Assembly (NCBI RefSeq): GCF_900299535.1
Contig: NZ_OMKE01000009.1
Location: forward strand, 230,042-294,041
Direction: 5' to 3'
Origin: Aquimarina aquimarini
Lineage (GTDB): Bacteria > Bacteroidota > Bacteroidia > Flavobacteriales > Flavobacteriaceae
DNA length: 64,000 nt
The notes beneath the pieces were generated by a model that worked only from the letters and a program-made list of their open reading frames with translations, did no database searches and was not told where the DNA came from. A program made the position numbers and the translations under genes. Positions 43,945 through 53,435 of the stretch are shown here, in pieces (within the stretch, counting starts at the first letter, position 1; each line of letters begins with the position of its first letter).

Positions 43945-45441
43945 TTATTGAACAGCTTTTAAAGCATCAATATTTCCATACCCATACTTACTGTTTCTAT
44001 TAGGGTAAAAATCCCCAGCTTTCTTTAACTTATCAAGTACCTGGTTTCTGGTCATGCTTGGATTACGTGCCCATACCAAAGCTGCAATTCCTGCGGTAGT
44101 AGCTGTAGCAATAGAGGACCCTCCTACATATACCTGTGTTCCTGTATTAAAACCAAGTGTTGGCATTTTTCTATTAGAATCTCCTGCTCTTTCCATTACA
44201 ATAGTAAAATCAATCTTATTTCCATCGTGGCAATTTCCACAACTGTTATATCCATTATCTTTCAAGCCCGTTACTGCAATAGTTTCTGACATAGTCGCTG
44301 GAAAAATAACTCCATACCAATTTGTAAATATGGTTGATGTTCCTCCTGCTGCAATAATCAACTTACCTTTTCCGTATGCATATCTCACAGCATCTTTTAC
44401 ATTACCGATAGACCATGGGTATCCAATTGACATCGAAATAATTTTAACTCGTGAATTATTCCCTAATCCTTTTAGCGCATTGCTTACTCCTTTGCGTTCA
44501 TGGTAATCATTTAGCACAACATCTTCTGTTCCTCTATAAGAAATTAAGTTACAATTATAGGCCACTCCTACGGGCATAAAATCATTATTTCGAGGAGAGG
44601 AGATTGCTGCTGCCATAGTAGTACCATGACCACATCTATCATTGGGTCCATCAACATTATCAGACCACCACCATGGAGAATCAATAAATGTTCCGTATCG
44701 TTGTATGCTTCTTCCGTTTGAAGCTCCATCATTAAATCCACTACCTAATAAACTCTGATTTGCCGAAATTCCTGTATCAATCAAACCAACGGTAATACCT
44801 GAACCTGTACTATAATTCCATGCTTGTGGTATTTTATGAAGATCAAAATTCCAAGGGACTCGGGCATTTGGAGAAATTACTCTGTAATCTCCACTATGAA
44901 TAGTTTGTCCCCCTGTACTACAACCTGCAGATTTTTGTTGAGGAGTAGCTTCTTGCAAATAGGAACCATATCCTATTGGCTCTAAATATCTAATTTGATC
45001 TGTTTCCTGCAAAGCTATTATAGTTTCAAGGTGTGTAACTTTTACATCAGTCACATTAAGTATTTCATCTGCAGATAACACAGAACTAGTTTTTTTTACT
45101 CCCTCTGCAGATGCCACAATTTCATAAATATTATCTAGCGCATTGACAAGTCTTGCTGACTTCTGAACAGAGAAACTTTCTCCTTTTTCTCCATAGCCAA
45201 TACTCAGTACCTCTCCCCCGTGCATTACGGCACTCCATAATACAACTGCAGGTGCTTTGGTCCAGTTTACATCTCCTTTTTCTTTTAATTCAGTTTGGAT
45301 GTATTTATTAACTTCAGAAATGGTTAGTAATTTTTGTGATTCAGAAAAATCTGAATTTGGTTCGATAATTTCATCTGGATTTTCTTTGGAACAAGAAAAT
45401 ACGAGAATTAAGATGGTGATAAGAAAAGTGATTTTTTTCAT
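43945..45441 (-). CDS. S8 family (subtilisin-like) serine peptidase lipoprotein
   Basis: A 498-residue secreted peptidase. I start it at 45441 (MKKITFLITILILVFSC), which gives a lipoprotein signal with Cys17; the longer frame begins 19 residues earlier with no signal. An inhibitor-like pro-region (about 20-150) precedes the S8 domain. The triad is Asp in 'VGLIDTGIS' near 218, His in 'CGHGTTMAAAI' near 270, and Ser in 'VGGSSIATATTAGIAA' near 437 (GSS in place of the usual GTS). It lacks a T9SS sorting tail. Expected to be a secreted or surface protease. Confidence 0.93.
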   Translation of the reverse strand: MKKITFLITILILVFSCSKENPDEIIEPNSDFSESQKLLTISEVNKYIQTELKEKGDVNWTKAPAVVLWSAVMHGGEVLSIGYGEKGESFSVQKSARLVNALDNIYEIVASAEGVKKTSSVLSADEILNVTDVKVTHLETIIALQETDQIRYLEPIGYGSYLQEATPQQKSAGCSTGGQTIHSGDYRVISPNARVPWNFDLHKIPQAWNYSTGSGITVGLIDTGISANQSLLGSGFNDGASNGRSIQRYGTFIDSPWWWSDNVDGPNDRCGHGTTMAAAISSPRNNDFMPVGVAYNCNLISYRGTEDVVLNDYHERKGVSNALKGLGNNSRVKIISMSIGYPWSIGNVKDAVRYAYGKGKLIIAAGGTSTIFTNWYGVIFPATMSETIAVTGLKDNGYNSCGNCHDGNKIDFTIVMERAGDSNRKMPTLGFNTGTQVYVGGSSIATATTAGIAALVWARNPSMTRNQVLDKLKKAGDFYPNRNSKYGYGNIDALKAVQ

Positions 45442-45781
45442 TTTAGAATAGGTTTTAAGTTTGTGTATAAAATCAAGTGAGTGATTCAATAAAAACACAT
45501 ATAAAATGTATTTTTCTTAATTTGAAAGCGAATATATTAAATATTATCTAAATATTTAGCTATAAAATTATCATATCATCATTTCAAAACCATCTATTAT
45601 GCTTGCATAACACAAACAAAACAATAATACAATCATGGGGAACCTCAGTATTAACAAGGGGTTTTATCTTTTAAGGCAAACAGAGATAAACGTTTCAAAA
45701 AAAAACTCTTTTTTTGAAAATTAATTAGAATATACAAGGAAAATCTACTGAAAACTGGTTACAAGAAGAGGTGTTTCAGGT
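45442..45781. other. Intergenic region between the subtilase and tatA genes
   Basis: About 340 bases with no ORF of note. The only structure is an AT-only hairpin at about 45693-45718 (TTTCAAAAAAA with TTTTTTTGAAA). I see no RNA gene or repeat related to the other elements in this window. Confidence 0.5.
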
Positions 45782-46075
45782 TTATCGTTGGCGCTTTATT
45801 GGCCCAGTAATGTCTTCAATATCATCTTTGACCTGCTCTATTTCCTTTTTTATATCAGAAGTAATAGAAGTGGGAATATCTGTATCAATACCATGCTTTT
45901 CTGCGCTTTTGGTAATCTCAGTCTTTATATCGTTTGTAGCATCTTTTATAACTCTCATTCCTTTACCTAATCCGCGTGCTATTTCTGGAATTTTATCTGC
46001 TCCAAAAACCATTACCAATATAAAAACTATAAAGGTAATTTCTGTGCCACTAATAAATAAAGGTAATGTTATCAT
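45782..46075 (-). CDS. tatA: Twin-arginine translocase subunit TatA/TatE
   Basis: A 97-residue protein with the TatA layout: a short N-terminal membrane helix ('ISGTEITFIVFILVMVFGADKIPEIARGLGKGM', with the family's F-G-x-x-x-x-P hinge) followed by an amphipathic helix and a charged tail. It forms the pore part of the Tat export system for folded proteins. TatC is not in the window. A terminator lies between it and the M1 peptidase gene upstream. Confidence 0.93.
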   Translation of the reverse strand: MITLPLFISGTEITFIVFILVMVFGADKIPEIARGLGKGMRVIKDATNDIKTEITKSAEKHGIDTDIPTSITSDIKKEIEQVKDDIEDITGPIKRQR

Positions 46076-46104
46076 ACGCTACAAATATAGTCAATATTAT
46101 ATAG

Positions 46105-46141
46105 AAAAAAGCCATCCCAAAAGACTTCTGGGATGGCTTTT
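46105..46141. terminator. Terminator between the M1 peptidase and tatA genes
   Basis: AAAAGCCATCCCA and its complement form a 13-bp stem with a 9-base loop, A-run before and T-run after. Confidence 0.9.
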
Positions 46142-46165
46142 ATAAATCTATAGAAAAACAGCAAC

Positions 46166-48475
46166 TTATTGCCCTTTTACTCTATTTTTAAATTGTTTAA
46201 ATTTCCCTATTCTTTTTGTTTTTGGCCAGCTATTATTTGATGTATCTATATCTGCTGTTTCTTTTTTAGGGTCTACTACTATTTTTGAAATAACCTTTTC
46301 TGAAGCTATAGCTCTTTTTACTTGATGGTCATTCTTTCTCCATATTTGCGCTGGATATGTTATCGTTTCTGTACTTCCGTCTTCGTACGTATACTCTACA
46401 ATCAATGGCATTACTAACCCTCCTGGCTTTTCAAAAGTAATTTCATAGAAAAACTTAGGGTTTTTAACTTGTTTACGTTCTTCTATTGAAAAATTATCCA
46501 TTAAATACTCTTTTAATGACTTTGCGTCACTAATAATATTTCCATTACTTTTCATGCTTTCATATTCATCAGTACCATCTTTTACCATGAATACAAGTGG
46601 CCCCAAATCTTCTACTGTTGCTCCTCTAGAAGCGACATAATCTTTTACTTTTTTATTAGGCTCTTTGGTAACAACATACTTCTTTACTTCTTTTACACCA
46701 AGATCTGTATAGTCTGTAGTATAAAACCATCCTCTCCAGAACCAATCCAAATCTACAGCAGACGCATCTTCCATAGTTCTAAAAAAGTCTTCTGGAGTTG
46801 GGTGTTTAAACATCCATCGTTGTGCGTAGGTTCTAAATGAATAATCAAAAAGATCTCTACCCATCACTGTTTCTCTTAAAATATTAAGACCTGTTGCTGG
46901 TTTAGAATATGCATTTGATCCAAATTGGTGTATATTATTAGATTGAGACATGATAGGGGATAAGAAATTTTGGTTTCCGCTCATGTATGGTATAATTTTA
47001 TGTGCAGGTCCTCTACGAGAAGGGTATTTTTTATCGCTTCCTAATGCTTTTGGATACCATTCTCCAAAATCTTGTTCTGCTACATATTGTACAAAGGTAT
47101 TAAGTCCTTCATCCATCCATGTCCATTGTCTCTCATCACTATTCACAATCATTGGGAAGAAATTATGCCCTACTTCATGAATAATCACACTCATCATACC
47201 GTATTTTACTCGATCACTATAATTTCCATCAGAGTCGGGTCTTCCGTAATTCCAGCATATCATAGGATATTCCATTCCTTGATTTTTTGCATGTACAGAA
47301 ATTGCTTTATGATAAGGATAATCAAAAGTCATTCTACTGTATGATTTTAATGTACTAGCAACTACTTTTGTAGACCAATCTTCCCAAAGAGGGTTTCCTT
47401 CTTTTGGGTACATAGAAACTGCCATCACATCTTTTCCTCCAATTTTAACCGCCATCATATCCCAGATAAATCTTCTTGAGGTAGCAAAACCAAAATCACG
47501 AACATTTTCAGCTTTTAATTTCCATGTTTTTTTCTCATTAGAAAATGTTGTCTCTTTTGCTTCAGCTTCTTTTTGAGTAACAATTACTACTGGCTTATTA
47601 TATGATTTTTTCGCTTTTTCATAACGGTTCATCATATCTTTACTATATACTTCTTTTCTATTAACAAGTACTCCTGTACCATCTAAAACATGATCAGCAG
47701 GAACTGTAATATTTACTTCAAAATCACCAAATGGTAATGCAAATTCTCCTCTACCCCAGAATTGGTGATTCTGCCATCCTTCTACATCATTATAAACTGC
47801 CATACGAGGATAAAACTGTGCTATTACATAAGCTCTGTTTCCTTCTTCAAATTCTTCATAACCTGACCTTCCTCTAGCATCTACGTGGTTATTTATATTA
47901 TACCACCAGTCAATCGAAAACACAAATTTTTCTCCAGATGCAAGATTTTTTGGCATCTCAACACGCATCATAGTTCTATTGATCGTATAAGTAAGAGGGT
48001 TTCCGTTGTTATCTTTTACGGCTGTTACATTAAAACCTCCATCAAAAGGTTCTGACATATATTTCTTTAAAAAATCTTGCGGCGTCGTTGCTGGCTCAAC
48101 ACGATTGGATTCAATCAATGGTGATTTAGAATCCTTAGCACGAACATTTTGATCTAATTGAACCCACAGAAATTCTAAATCATCAGGAGAATTATTGGTA
48201 TAGGTAATTGTTTCTTTTCCTGTTAATTTTTTGTTTTTATCATCGAGCTCAATATCCATCTTATAATCAGCTTGTTGCTGATAATATGCAGGCCCTGGAG
48301 CTCCAGATCCAGTTCTATACATATTTGGAGTTGCAAACTCATCATACATTTGTTTGAATTTGTTCTGATTAGTATGTCCTAATTCACGAACATTTTTAGT
48401 CTCTTCTTGATCTTGAGCATACGAAACTCCTGATATCAAAAAAGTCACCGAGAGGACTAAAAGTATCTTTCTCAT
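46166..48475 (-). CDS. M1 family metallopeptidase
   Basis: A 769-residue zinc aminopeptidase-type enzyme with a signal peptide (about 1-20, 'LISGVSYAQD'). The zinc site is HEVGHNF near residue 429 with the second-shell Glu in 'WMDEGLNTF' 19 residues after the second His, giving HExxH-x18-E. The usual GAMEN motif is replaced by 'QGMEYPM', as in many Bacteroidota M1 proteins. Beta-rich N- and C-terminal domains flank the catalytic part. Expected to be periplasmic, trimming peptides. The DUF6702 gene just upstream is a frequent neighbour in flavobacteria. Confidence 0.95.
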   Translation of the reverse strand: MRKILLVLSVTFLISGVSYAQDQEETKNVRELGHTNQNKFKQMYDEFATPNMYRTGSGAPGPAYYQQQADYKMDIELDDKNKKLTGKETITYTNNSPDDLEFLWVQLDQNVRAKDSKSPLIESNRVEPATTPQDFLKKYMSEPFDGGFNVTAVKDNNGNPLTYTINRTMMRVEMPKNLASGEKFVFSIDWWYNINNHVDARGRSGYEEFEEGNRAYVIAQFYPRMAVYNDVEGWQNHQFWGRGEFALPFGDFEVNITVPADHVLDGTGVLVNRKEVYSKDMMNRYEKAKKSYNKPVVIVTQKEAEAKETTFSNEKKTWKLKAENVRDFGFATSRRFIWDMMAVKIGGKDVMAVSMYPKEGNPLWEDWSTKVVASTLKSYSRMTFDYPYHKAISVHAKNQGMEYPMICWNYGRPDSDGNYSDRVKYGMMSVIIHEVGHNFFPMIVNSDERQWTWMDEGLNTFVQYVAEQDFGEWYPKALGSDKKYPSRRGPAHKIIPYMSGNQNFLSPIMSQSNNIHQFGSNAYSKPATGLNILRETVMGRDLFDYSFRTYAQRWMFKHPTPEDFFRTMEDASAVDLDWFWRGWFYTTDYTDLGVKEVKKYVVTKEPNKKVKDYVASRGATVEDLGPLVFMVKDGTDEYESMKSNGNIISDAKSLKEYLMDNFSIEERKQVKNPKFFYEITFEKPGGLVMPLIVEYTYEDGSTETITYPAQIWRKNDHQVKRAIASEKVISKIVVDPKKETADIDTSNNSWPKTKRIGKFKQFKNRVKGQ

Positions 48476-48539
48476 TGTAATGGTTTTGAATTAATTGTTA
48501 AGGATTTGCAAAGTAATTGTTTTTTAAAAGTTTACTGAT

Positions 48540-49049
48540 TTATTCACTAAACTTTAACAACCCGCTGCTTTTTTCTTTCTCGAGAATAAGGCTTTTTCGC
48601 TCATTCTCTTTTTTAACATGTACTATATTTTGCTGTTCTTCAAAGACATCCATCAAAATCTGGTTTGTTATTTTTATTGCTTCTAAAGAAGTTATATTTT
48701 CTATTTCTAAATAACAAATAATGAGGTCATCTTCATATTCTTTCCCTATAAACACAAAAGAAGTTTCTTTCCCATTTACCTGAAATGTTAATTTCTGATC
48801 AAAATACATAGATAAATATTTGTCTACATCTTTACTTTCTCCATCTTTATCTAAGCTAATCGAATCACTATATCTTTCTCTTAGCAATTCTTGTATATCA
48901 TCTATAAATATTCTTGAAACTATCTGTAATGATTGTTCTTGTTTATCATATTCTACTTGTGTTACACTTACATAAAATTTGTGCACAACGGCAAACGAGC
49001 TTAAAGAAATAAGGCCGATAAAAAGAAAGATTTTTATAATTCTATTCAT
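48540..49049 (-). CDS. DUF6702 family secreted protein
   Basis: A 169-residue protein with a signal peptide (about 1-22, 'LISLSSFAVVHKFYVSVTQVEYD'). The segment 'HKFYVSVTQVEYDKQEQSLQIVSRIFIDDIQELLRERY' is typical of DUF6702. The function is unknown. It is 64 bases from the M1 peptidase gene start on the same strand, and the pair is conserved in related genomes as far as I know, so a link in envelope peptide handling is possible. Confidence 0.82.
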   Translation of the reverse strand: MNRIIKIFLFIGLISLSSFAVVHKFYVSVTQVEYDKQEQSLQIVSRIFIDDIQELLRERYSDSISLDKDGESKDVDKYLSMYFDQKLTFQVNGKETSFVFIGKEYEDDLIICYLEIENITSLEAIKITNQILMDVFEEQQNIVHVKKENERKSLILEKEKSSGLLKFSE

Positions 49050-49193
49050 TATTTGAAATTTGCAAAGTGTTAAATGTAATTAATTTTAATGTTATGCATT
49101 AAAAAAATATGCCAAACTTCGGATCATTAGAAATAAAGAGTTAAGATTTATTCTCATTTTAGTAAAATTTAGTTATCTCCAGAAATATATTCA

Positions 49194-49955
49194 TTACTTG
49201 TTCACCACAAATTCTTTTCGTTTATTCGACAATATTCTTAATACAACATTGTGATTTTCTTTACTAAATTCATATTGAATAGCACTCGTCTGAATGCAGA
49301 ATAATAAAAAATCATATATTTTCTCTTTAGGAAGGTTGTATACCGAGGATAAAAAATGTTTTCCATAAAAGTCCTGAATAATCTCTAAATTATTATTTTC
49401 TGCATCTAATTTTCTTGTTGTTTTTAAGGTTTTATAATATCCAGATAGATTTTTATAAGTTGCTTCAACATCTAATCGAAATCCTATACCATAAAACATA
49501 ATAGCTTTATGCATTGGGATAATTTCCTCCATCTGAATTCCATCATAAACAGGTATTCCAACATCTTCAGGGCTAAACAATTCCTCAGTCTTTATCCCCT
49601 TAATATCGGTATTCAAATCACCTGACAACTGTACTCCTACAATTACTTCATCTAATTCATTAAGGTTTTCTTTTAGCATAAAACTAAATTCTTTATCGTC
49701 ATACATGTTTTTATTTACTACAATAACCTTTAGATCATATTGAACAGATGAAATAACAAATACATCTCCAATAGTTCCTTCTAAAAAGAAAACCCCTTCT
49801 TTGTTTGTAATAGTAAATAGATTGGCTGTTTTATTAATTATATGAATTCCTTCTGAACTATCATTTTCTATTACTCCTTTTATCATTTTTCTTTGACAAA
49901 AAACTGAAAGAAAGAAGAAATGAAATAAAATTATAGTTACGTATTTTTTCTGCAC
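49194..49955 (-). CDS. CarboxypepD_reg-like secreted protein, paralogue 1
   Basis: A 253-residue secreted protein: signal peptide (about 1-20), then a CarboxypepD_reg-type beta-sandwich ('GVIENDSSEGIHIINKTANLFTITNKEGVFFLEGTIGDVFVISSVQYDLKVIVVNKN'), then 'LNELDEVIVGVQLSGDLNTDIKGI'. The domain is the one normally found at the N-terminus of SusC/TonB-dependent receptors, but no receptor barrel follows. The rest is alpha-helical and uncharacterised. Two paralogues lie directly upstream on the same strand. Confidence 0.82.
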   Translation of the reverse strand: MQKKYVTIILFHFFFLSVFCQRKMIKGVIENDSSEGIHIINKTANLFTITNKEGVFFLEGTIGDVFVISSVQYDLKVIVVNKNMYDDKEFSFMLKENLNELDEVIVGVQLSGDLNTDIKGIKTEELFSPEDVGIPVYDGIQMEEIIPMHKAIMFYGIGFRLDVEATYKNLSGYYKTLKTTRKLDAENNNLEIIQDFYGKHFLSSVYNLPKEKIYDFLLFCIQTSAIQYEFSKENHNVVLRILSNKRKEFVVNK

Positions 49956-50060
49956 TCATGGTTGTTAAAATTCATTATTAAAGACAAGTTATATCCAATC
50001 ATGTTGCATTGGTATTATTTTTATAGTTTTTTAGAAATTAAGCTTCATAACAAAAAGTAA

Positions 50061-50816
50061 CTAATCCAGTTCTTTGTGTTCTTTATAAGGTTTTACCTTT
50101 TTCTGAAAAAACTCTACTAATGTTAATCTTTTAGAGTTTTCCAAAAGATCAATAAAATATTCATCTTTGGCACAGTAATACATGAAATCGGTTATTAAAT
50201 CTTCTGGTAATCTTAGTTCATCTACAAAGAAGGTCGTATTAAAAGTTATTTCTCCTCTTTGCACTACTGCATCAAGATCTTCTAACGCTTTGATTCTCTT
50301 TAATTTTTTTAATTTTCCGCTCAGGTAATTAATAGGCAAGTCCAATATCCCGCTTCTTGCCGTATAAATTCTTCTTTCGGCTACCGTGGGTTGGGGTTTA
50401 TCACTAAATGGAAGACCTAATACTTGGTTATCAACAAAAGGATCTAACTCTACAACACCTATATCTCTGTCTATATTTCCTGTAAGTTCTATAGTACTCA
50501 CCTTTACTTCTTCTAATTTTTGTACTCTGGGATGTAATACAATAGTATTTATTTCTTCTTGAAGATGATTTTGCGCTACAATAATTGTCTTTGTTTGATA
50601 TTGAACAGAAGAAAAAACTATAGAATCCCCAACACTAGCAGATATTTCAAAAAAACCATTATCCTCGTTCGTTGCTCCAATTTCTTTAGTAAAATTTACA
50701 ATATTAATAGCATACCCTTGAAGAGAATCTGCTACGATTTTCCCTTTCAGAAGTTCAGATTGTCCAAAACTATGTATTGAGATTATAATAAAAAGAAAAC
50801 GTATAAATTTTGTCAT
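50061..50816 (-). CDS. CarboxypepD_reg-like secreted protein, paralogue 2
   Basis: A 251-residue paralogue of its two neighbours with the same layout: signal peptide, beta-sandwich ('GKIVADSLQGYAINIVNFTKEIGATNEDNGFFEISASVGDSIVFSSVQYQTKTIIV'), 'LEEVKVSTIELTGNIDRDIGVVELDPF' and a variable C-terminal part that carries basic clusters ('GKLKKLKRIKALEDLD'). The shared sequence 'VFSSVQYQ' marks the common origin. The function is unknown. The order and spacing (77 to 105 bases) fit one transcript. Confidence 0.82.
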   Translation of the reverse strand: MTKFIRFLFIIISIHSFGQSELLKGKIVADSLQGYAINIVNFTKEIGATNEDNGFFEISASVGDSIVFSSVQYQTKTIIVAQNHLQEEINTIVLHPRVQKLEEVKVSTIELTGNIDRDIGVVELDPFVDNQVLGLPFSDKPQPTVAERRIYTARSGILDLPINYLSGKLKKLKRIKALEDLDAVVQRGEITFNTTFFVDELRLPEDLITDFMYYCAKDEYFIDLLENSKRLTLVEFFQKKVKPYKEHKELD

Positions 50817-50892
50817 AAAAATATAATCAGGGAATTAGTATTCCAAAAGACGATATAATTATGATAAAATTACAGTGACACTCTTGAAAGCT

Positions 50893-51684
50893 TTATTGCT
50901 TGTTGTGATAAAGTTTACTTTGATATGCCAAAAATTGTAAAAGATCGAGCTCTTTTCCAGATTTAAAATATTCAGAATTCAGACCTTTATTCTCTACAAA
51001 AAGGATAAAATCATTGATTTGATCTATTTCTACAGCCAAATAATCTTTAAAAAACTGATCATTATACATATCCCTTATTTTTACATCAATATCTGAGGGC
51101 TGTTTTCTTTTTTTATTTTTTTCTTTGGTAGTATAAACCAATTTAAAAAGGTTAACAAAATTTAATCCATTTATCATTCTATCTTCTAAAAACACTTTGT
51201 TTTCTAATGGAGACAATCCATCGGGCCTAAAATCATAATCAGTATCATTGATTCTAGAAGAAGTTTCTTCTGCGAGATCACCAATTCCACTTTTACTAAA
51301 TCCTATTTTTTTTACATCTACTGATACATTACCAAGTAAATCATATGGGGTTACCACAACCTCTTCTAGCTGATTTACAGTCTCATTAAGAAATATATTT
51401 AATTTCTTGGTATCCATCACCCCCTTATCTATTAATACCATAAAATGTTGATATTGCATTGCTACAACCTCAATTCTATCATTTATTCCTGCTTTTATTT
51501 TAAATCCACCATCTTTATTGGTTATGGTACCTTTATTAGTACTGCGGTTAAAAACAACAACTCCTTCAACATTATCACCAATCGGGGCACTAATTTTACC
51601 TTCTATCATAACTCTAGAGGTAATTTGCGCCGTTGTTGTAGCAATTATAAAACAAACGAAAAGAACAGATAATTTTATTTTCAT
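50893..51684 (-). CDS. CarboxypepD_reg-like secreted protein, paralogue 3
   Basis: A 263-residue third paralogue: signal peptide (about 1-19, 'ATTTAQ'), beta-sandwich ('GKISAPIGDNVEGVVVFNRSTNKGTITNKDGGFKIKAGINDRIEVVAMQYQHFMVLI') and 'VNQLEEVVVTPYDLLGNVSVDVKKIGFSKSGIGDLAE'. The N-terminal domain is the best conserved; the C-terminal 100 residues differ between the three copies. It is the first gene of the minus-strand run, divergent from the peptidase E gene with 103 bases between starts. Confidence 0.82.
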   Translation of the reverse strand: MKIKLSVLFVCFIIATTTAQITSRVMIEGKISAPIGDNVEGVVVFNRSTNKGTITNKDGGFKIKAGINDRIEVVAMQYQHFMVLIDKGVMDTKKLNIFLNETVNQLEEVVVTPYDLLGNVSVDVKKIGFSKSGIGDLAEETSSRINDTDYDFRPDGLSPLENKVFLEDRMINGLNFVNLFKLVYTTKEKNKKRKQPSDIDVKIRDMYNDQFFKDYLAVEIDQINDFILFVENKGLNSEYFKSGKELDLLQFLAYQSKLYHNKQ

Positions 51685-51787
51685 AGTAAACAGACTTAAT
51701 TTTATTTTTTAAGATACTACATTTTTTTATTTTCACAGAAAATTTTAAACTAAGAAAACGTTAAACTACGAGATAAAAAACGCCATT

Positions 51788-52495
51788 ATGACTAACTCTA
51801 TCATTGCCAGCACTTCAACAATACATGGAAGTGAGCCATTGGCTTATCTAAAAAATACATTATTGGATCTTTATACTGATGTAGAAGAAATACTTTTTAT
51901 TCCATATGCTCGCCCTAGTGGAATATCTCATGATGAATACACTATTGGTGTAAATAACATCTTTAAAAAGATTGATAAACGAATTGTTAGTATACATATG
52001 TTTTCTGATCCAATTGAAGCTCTAAAAAATGCGAAAGGCATTTATACGGGTGGTGGAAATACTTTTCTACTCGTGGATCAATTATATAGAAATGGGCTGA
52101 TCACTCCTCTACAAGAAGCTATCCAATCTGGCATACCTTATCTAGGAACAAGTGCAGGGAGTAATATTTGTGGGCTTACTATGAAAACTACTAATGATAT
52201 GCCTATTGTTTACCCTCCTAATTTTGCAACTTTAGGGATAGTCCCTTTTAATATCAATCCACATTATCTTGATCCAGATCCAAGTTCTACTCATAAAGGA
52301 GAAACTAGAGAAACACGAATTAAAGAGTTTCATAATCTAAACTCTCAACCTGTGGTCGGGTTACGAGAAGGAAGCTGGCTGAAAGTGTATAAAGGCCAAA
52401 TTACATTGGAAGGAGAATTGACCGCAAGAATCTTTGAACAAAACAAAGAGCCTTATGAAATAGAAAGCGGCAGTTCGTTATCAGAATTACATTAA
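51788..52495 (+). CDS. pepE: Dipeptidase E (peptidase S51)
   Basis: A 235-residue serine dipeptidase that cleaves Asp-X dipeptides. The nucleophile is Ser in 'YLGTSAGSNICG' near residue 123, preceded by the 'YTGGGNTFLLVDQLY' motif near residue 86; the His is in 'NPHYLDPDP' near 158. Length matches the E. coli and Salmonella enzyme. The cytoplasmic location is indicated by the absence of a signal peptide. It is 11 bases from the glutaminase gene, so the two are likely co-transcribed. Confidence 0.95.
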   Translation: MTNSIIASTSTIHGSEPLAYLKNTLLDLYTDVEEILFIPYARPSGISHDEYTIGVNNIFKKIDKRIVSIHMFSDPIEALKNAKGIYTGGGNTFLLVDQLYRNGLITPLQEAIQSGIPYLGTSAGSNICGLTMKTTNDMPIVYPPNFATLGIVPFNINPHYLDPDPSSTHKGETRETRIKEFHNLNSQPVVGLREGSWLKVYKGQITLEGELTARIFEQNKEPYEIESGSSLSELH

Positions 52496-52506
52496 AATAT
52501 AAAAAA

Positions 52507-53424
52507 GTGAACTATCAACAAATATTAGACACCATTGCTACAGAGTATTTATCTATGCAATCAACAGGAAAAGTAGCATCCTACATTCCTGAACTATCCA
52601 ATATTGATCCTCAAAAATTTGGAATGCACTTATATTGTATTAATTCGGGTCATTACTCCTTTGGTGATAATAATGAACGGTTTTCTATACAAAGTATTTC
52701 AAAAGTTTTTGCTTTAACCAGAGCAATGCTTTTAATGAACGATACTGAATTGTTTGCCCGTGTTGATGTTGAACCTTCTGGAGATCCTTTTAATTCTCTA
52801 GTACAGCTAGAATATGAAAATGGAATTCCTAGAAACCCTTTTATAAATGCAGGGGCTTTGGTGATTAGTGATATTTTAATTTCTCAATTAGACAACCCAA
52901 AGGAGGATTTTTTAAGTTTTATTCATAGCCTCACTGGCACTACTAGTATTAATATTAATCCAAAAGTTTTTGCTTCAGAAAAAGCATATAGCCATCGTAA
53001 TGCTGCTTTATTAAATCTAATGAAAGCTTTTGGAAACATCACCAATGATATTGAAACTGTTCTTGATTTCTACATTTTTCAATGTTCTATAGAAATGTCT
53101 TGCAAAGAATTATCTACTGCATTTATGATCTATGCCAATGGTGGCAAACGATTATCTGATGAGCATCAAATAGTACCTCCTCAAAAGGTAAAACGTATCA
53201 ACGCAATCATGCAAACTTGCGGTTTTTATGATGAGGCTGGTGAATTTAGTTTCAGGGTAGGGCTACCAGGAAAAAGTGGAGTTGGCGGTGGTATTGTTGC
53301 TATACATCCTAATCAATATACTGTAACAGTATGGAGCCCTCCTTTGAATCCCAAAGGAAATTCTGAGCTGGGTATGTACGCACTAGAACGCCTAACTACT
53401 TTGACTGGGTTTTCTATTTTTTAA
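52507..53424 (+). CDS. glsA: Glutaminase A
   Basis: A 305-residue glutaminase that converts glutamine to glutamate and ammonia. The start is GTG at 52507 (the frame's first plausible start, giving NYQQILDTIATEY as in the family). The catalytic Ser-x-x-Lys is in 'FSIQSISKVFALTRA' near residue 62-66, and 'PFINAGALVISDIL' and 'LPGKSGVGGGIVA' are conserved family segments. It follows pepE by 11 bases; both release ammonia and amino acids from peptides or amides. Confidence 0.95.
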   Translation: MNYQQILDTIATEYLSMQSTGKVASYIPELSNIDPQKFGMHLYCINSGHYSFGDNNERFSIQSISKVFALTRAMLLMNDTELFARVDVEPSGDPFNSLVQLEYENGIPRNPFINAGALVISDILISQLDNPKEDFLSFIHSLTGTTSININPKVFASEKAYSHRNAALLNLMKAFGNITNDIETVLDFYIFQCSIEMSCKELSTAFMIYANGGKRLSDEHQIVPPQKVKRINAIMQTCGFYDEAGEFSFRVGLPGKSGVGGGIVAIHPNQYTVTVWSPPLNPKGNSELGMYALERLTTLTGFSIF

Positions 53425-53435
53425 ATACAAAACTA

